Origin: a virus | Virus record (IMG/VR): IMGVR_UViG_3300044712_000914 | Span: 1 to 22,386 of that record | Length of the DNA stretch: 22,386 nucleotides | Strand: one strand, 5' to 3' | In this document: positions 20,412 to 22,386 of the stretch, in pieces | How the letters are laid out: each line of letters begins with the position of its first letter | How positions within the stretch are numbered: the stretch's first letter is position 1 | The notes under the pieces: model-generated | What the model saw: only the letters and a program-made list of their open reading frames with translations | What the model was told of the DNA's origin: nothing | Database searches by the model: none | Position numbers and translations under genes: made by a program

Positions 20412-20419
20412 CGGTTAGC
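20412..20419 (+). repeat. Right arm of inverted repeat (CGGTTAGC)
   Basis: Reverse complement of 19757-19764, located 11 bp before the scaffold start codon at 20430. Confidence 0.75.
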
Positions 20420-20429
20420 GTTCGGGCAT

Positions 20430-21071
20430 ATGGCCAAGATCAACATCGCAGGCGCGGAAGTCGAAGTGCCGGACAACGTCGCCGCGCATTTGAAATCCAC
20501 CGAGGAACGCCTCGCGAAAATAGAGGCGGATTCCAAGGCGAACTCCGAGGCGTTGGCCAAAGCCAAGGCCGAAGCCGATACCAAGGCCCAAGCCGAAGAG
20601 CAGGCCCGCCGCAAGGCCGAGCAGGACGGCCACCTCAAAAAAGGCGAGTTCGACCAGGCGTTGGAGATCGAGCGCAAGCAGACGCGCCAGGTTGCCGAAC
20701 GCTTCCGTGATTCCGAGCTTCGCGGAATGATCGCCAGCAACCCCAACCTGCGCGACGATATCCGCGAAAGCGTGGTGTCTGACGCCGTTGAATTATTGCG
20801 CGGCAAGGCTGATTTCGATTTCAACACCGGCAAGCTGGTCATCAAGGACAACGGCGTTCCCGTGACCGATCCCAAGGCTTTCGTTGATGCGTGGATCGCC
20901 GCGCGCCCTGCCTGGATCAAGCCCAACGCGAACCAGGGCAGCGGCGCTGACCAGACCAAGACCGGCAGTGGTGCCGGGACCGGCCTCAAGCGCTCGGCCA
21001 TGTCGATTGAAGACCGGGCCGATTTCATCGCCAAGCACGGCAAAGACGCCTACCTCAAAATCCCCGCCTAA
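20430..21071 (+). CDS. Capsid scaffolding protein
   Basis: The 213-residue protein sits directly upstream of the capsid gene. It has a short beta-rich N-terminus, a charged coiled coil (about 22-95, Ala/Glu/Lys-rich) and a middle domain to about 155. A Gly/Ser-rich linker leads to a small C-terminal helix-turn-helix (about 188-213, SAMSIEDRADFIAKHGKDAY then LKIP), the typical coat-binding end of scaffold proteins. It would template procapsid assembly and leave before packaging. It has no strong ribosome site, so it may depend on read-through translation. Confidence 0.85.
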   Translation: MAKINIAGAEVEVPDNVAAHLKSTEERLAKIEADSKANSEALAKAKAEADTKAQAEEQARRKAEQDGHLKKGEFDQALEIERKQTRQVAERFRDSELRGMIASNPNLRDDIRESVVSDAVELLRGKADFDFNTGKLVIKDNGVPVTDPKAFVDAWIAARPAWIKPNANQGSGADQTKTGSGAGTGLKRSAMSIEDRADFIAKHGKDAYLKIPA

Positions 21072-21088
21072 TCCCCACACCACAACCA

Positions 21089-21101
21089 GCGCCCTAGGCG
21101 C
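21089..21101 (+). other. Small inverted repeat before the capsid gene
   Basis: GCGCC-CTA-GGCGC lies between the scaffold stop and the capsid start. The 3-nt loop makes a weak hairpin only. The capsid ribosome site AAGGAA (about 21109-21114) follows. Confidence 0.3.
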
Positions 21102-21121
21102 AAGAATCAAGGAATCACACC

Positions 21122-22099
21122 ATGGCCACCTCCCTCGCCTCCGACTTCAAATTGTCGGATCCCGTCATGCAGACCGGGTACGTCGAAACCCTGGCCCAGG
21201 CCACCGATGCGTTCAACGGCGCTTCCGCCGGGACGATCATCATGGAGGCCCCCGAACAGAAGGCCGGCCACTACGAGCGCGACGCGTTCTTCGCGGCTCT
21301 CACCAACGGCGCGGTGAGCCGCCGCGACATCACCAGCGTTGCCGATGCCACCGCCGTCAAGCTGGCGCAGACCGAAATCGCCCGCGTCAAGCTCAACCGC
21401 AAGGTCGGCCCGATTGAGACGACCATCGACGCCCTGCGCAAGATCGGCTCGACCGTCGATGTGATTTCCTACGTCATCGGCCAGCAGGTTGCCAAGGGCC
21501 AGTTGGTCGAGGGCCTGAACAGCGCCTTGGCCTCCCTGACCGCCGCGATTTCGACCGTGGGCGCGACCGCCCTGTACGACGGCACCGCCGGAACCATCAC
21601 CCACACCGCGCTCGCCACGATGAATGCGCTGTTCGGTGACCGCTCCAATGACATCGCCTGCTACGTGATGCACTCGAAGGTTTATCACGACCTGATCAAA
21701 CAGGCCATTTCCGACAAGGTGACCGAAGTTGCCGGCATCACCATCCGCGAGGGCACCGTCGCCACGATGGGCCGCCCGGTGATCGTCACCGACAGCGCCT
21801 CGCTGATCATCGACCTGACGACCGACCAGTATGTCACGCTCGGCCTGACGCGCGGCGCGGTCAGCCTCCAGATGACCGAACCCATGCAGTTGGTCAACCA
21901 GTTGATCACCGGCCAGGAGCAGCTCATCCAGCGTTTCCAGGGTGAGTACGCGATGAACATGGGCCTCAAGGGCTTCACCTGGGATGTCACCAACGGCGGT
22001 GCCAACCCCGACGCCACCGCGCTGGGCACCGGCTCCAACTGGGACAAGGTCGCCGCCAGCCTCAAGGACATTGCCGGCGTGGCGATGAAGACGCTGTAA
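21122..22099 (+). CDS. Major capsid protein (HK97 fold)
   Basis: The 325-residue product follows the scaffold and is complete. An N-terminal helical arm (about 1-60) contains FNGASAGTIIMEAPEQ. The central part has the typical coat pattern CYVMHSKVYHDLIKQAI, then IREGTVATMGRPVIVTD and YVTLGLTRGAVSLQM, followed by FQGEYAMNMGLKGFTWDVT near the C-terminus. No fused protease or delta-domain is visible, in keeping with a separate scaffold gene. AAGGAA precedes the ATG. Confidence 0.92.
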   Translation: MATSLASDFKLSDPVMQTGYVETLAQATDAFNGASAGTIIMEAPEQKAGHYERDAFFAALTNGAVSRRDITSVADATAVKLAQTEIARVKLNRKVGPIETTIDALRKIGSTVDVISYVIGQQVAKGQLVEGLNSALASLTAAISTVGATALYDGTAGTITHTALATMNALFGDRSNDIACYVMHSKVYHDLIKQAISDKVTEVAGITIREGTVATMGRPVIVTDSASLIIDLTTDQYVTLGLTRGAVSLQMTEPMQLVNQLITGQEQLIQRFQGEYAMNMGLKGFTWDVTNGGANPDATALGTGSNWDKVAASLKDIAGVAMKTL

Positions 22100-22122
22100 C
22101 AGTCACCCTGTGATGACGGTTC

Positions 22123-22150
22123 CGTGTGGCCCTGGCAACAGGGCCTCACG
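22123..22150 (+). other. Strong GNRA-capped hairpin after the capsid gene
   Basis: CGTG-T-GGCCCTG and CAGGGCC-T-CACG pair over 11 bp with one T-T mismatch around a GCAA tetraloop. It lies 23 bp after the capsid stop and 23 bp before the next start, without a T-run. It may protect capsid mRNA or reduce downstream expression. Confidence 0.6.
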
Positions 22151-22173
22151 ATGACCGCCTTCCGGAGCAACCT

Positions 22174-22386
22174 GTGCGCGTTATCGCCTTCTTCAATCAA
22201 TCGGCGGACGTGCGCCTCCAGCGTGATGCCATGCTCAAGATCAGCGGAGTCACGCAGGTTTCGTGCAGAAATGCGGGCTTTTGGAAAGAAGGCACGCGCG
22301 TCGAGTCCGGCTTTGATGCGGTCCACGCGCAGGACTATCCACTCATCAGAGAATTATATTCCGCCGCTGGCATCCCGTCACTGAAC
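22174..22386 (+). CDS. Hypothetical head gene, cut by window end
   Basis: GTG 22174 has GGAG 6-7 nt upstream and opens a frame that runs to the last base (71 codons, no stop). It begins MRVIAFFNQSADVRLQRDAM and continues with FWKEGTRVESGFDAVHAQDY. The composition is natural, unlike the Arg/Ser-rich competing plus-strand frame. Placed after the capsid gene, it may be a head-completion or head-decoration gene, but no family was recognised. Confidence 0.7.
   Translation, partial: MRVIAFFNQSADVRLQRDAMLKISGVTQVSCRNAGFWKEGTRVESGFDAVHAQDYPLIRELYSAAGIPSLN

Larger units (their letters stand above)
19757..20419. other. Candidate invertible DNA segment
   Basis: The 663-bp segment is bounded by GCTAACCG/CGGTTAGC and holds the only antisense ORF of the structural operon. 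Flipping it keeps the left frame open through the repeat (CGC becomes CGT, both Arg), adds 21 codons, and ends at a TGA that overlaps the ATG of the flipped gene as ATGA, the join used throughout this phage. No dedicated invertase was seen in the window. It could be a reversible switch, a single past inversion, or an assembly error. Confidence 0.6.
222..22386. mobile_element. Tailed-phage prophage, left part (continues past window)
   Basis: The block starts at the tRNA 3' end with an integrase. It then carries a divergent repressor/Cro switch, a RecT recombination module, an O-like replication gene with iterons, terminase subunits, portal, scaffold and major capsid genes, all in canonical temperate-phage order. 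No tail, lysis or right attachment site is present, so the element continues beyond 22386. All key genes have intact frames, so it looks like a complete rather than a decayed prophage as far as it can be seen. Confidence 0.93.

Noticed and set aside
22124-22384. 86-residue plus-strand ORF at the right edge
   Set aside because: Ser/Arg-rich composition typical of a shadow. The GTG-started frame at 22174 has a ribosome site and natural composition.

Overview
The window is the left part of an integrated, tailed, lambda-like prophage sitting at the 3' end of a host tRNA-Ala(CGC) gene. The first 145 bases are host flank. The right prophage boundary, the tail genes and the lysis genes lie beyond the window. 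The host looks like a GC-rich Gram-negative, probably a proteobacterium: the tRNA gene encodes its CCA end, the prophage carries a lipobox lipoprotein with a Lol-type +2 residue, and codons are GC-rich. No host gene in view fixes the genus, so this is an inference.

Layout. (1) 146-3023, leftward: tRNA-Ala, a large serine integrase whose stop codon lies inside the tRNA, a small lipoprotein, a small basic protein and a short XRE repressor. These form one tightly packed lysogeny operon. (2) 3024-3100: divergent switch region with two back-to-back promoters and a 17-bp palindromic operator; both the repressor and the Cro-like gene look leaderless. (3) 3101-4120: Cro-like regulator and three small early genes. 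(4) 4346-7016: recombination module made of a RecT-type annealing protein, a coiled-coil partner and a Cas4/RecB-like nuclease with four candidate Fe-S cysteines. (5) 7013-8527: seven small genes joined by 4-bp stop/start overlaps, with several zinc ribbons and two winged-helix-like proteins. (6) 8582-12153: accessory region with a pentapeptide-repeat protein, a long coiled-coil protein, zinc-ribbon proteins including a Lar-like one, a 36-residue glycine-zipper membrane protein, and a 22-bp stop/ribosome-site cassette repeated three times. (7) 12156-13824: a lambda O-like replication initiator gene carrying iterons in its linker (candidate origin) and two small HTH-like genes. (8) 13791-22386: packaging and head genes: TerS, TerL, portal, a minor-head/zincin fusion, small head genes, a virion-morphogenesis protein, an antisense ORF, scaffold, major capsid protein, and the start of one more gene.

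How it works together. In the lysogen the repressor transcript probably continues through the lipoprotein and integrase genes. In lytic growth the Cro-like gene opens a long rightward early operon for recombination, host takeover and replication, followed by packaging and head assembly.

The most unusual feature is at 19757-20419. The only antisense gene of the structural operon lies in a 663-bp segment bounded by an 8-bp inverted repeat. If the segment is flipped on paper, the upstream head gene reads in frame through the repeat, gains 21 residues, and ends in an ATGA overlap with the now sense-oriented gene. This points to an inverted or invertible DNA segment inside the head-assembly operon.
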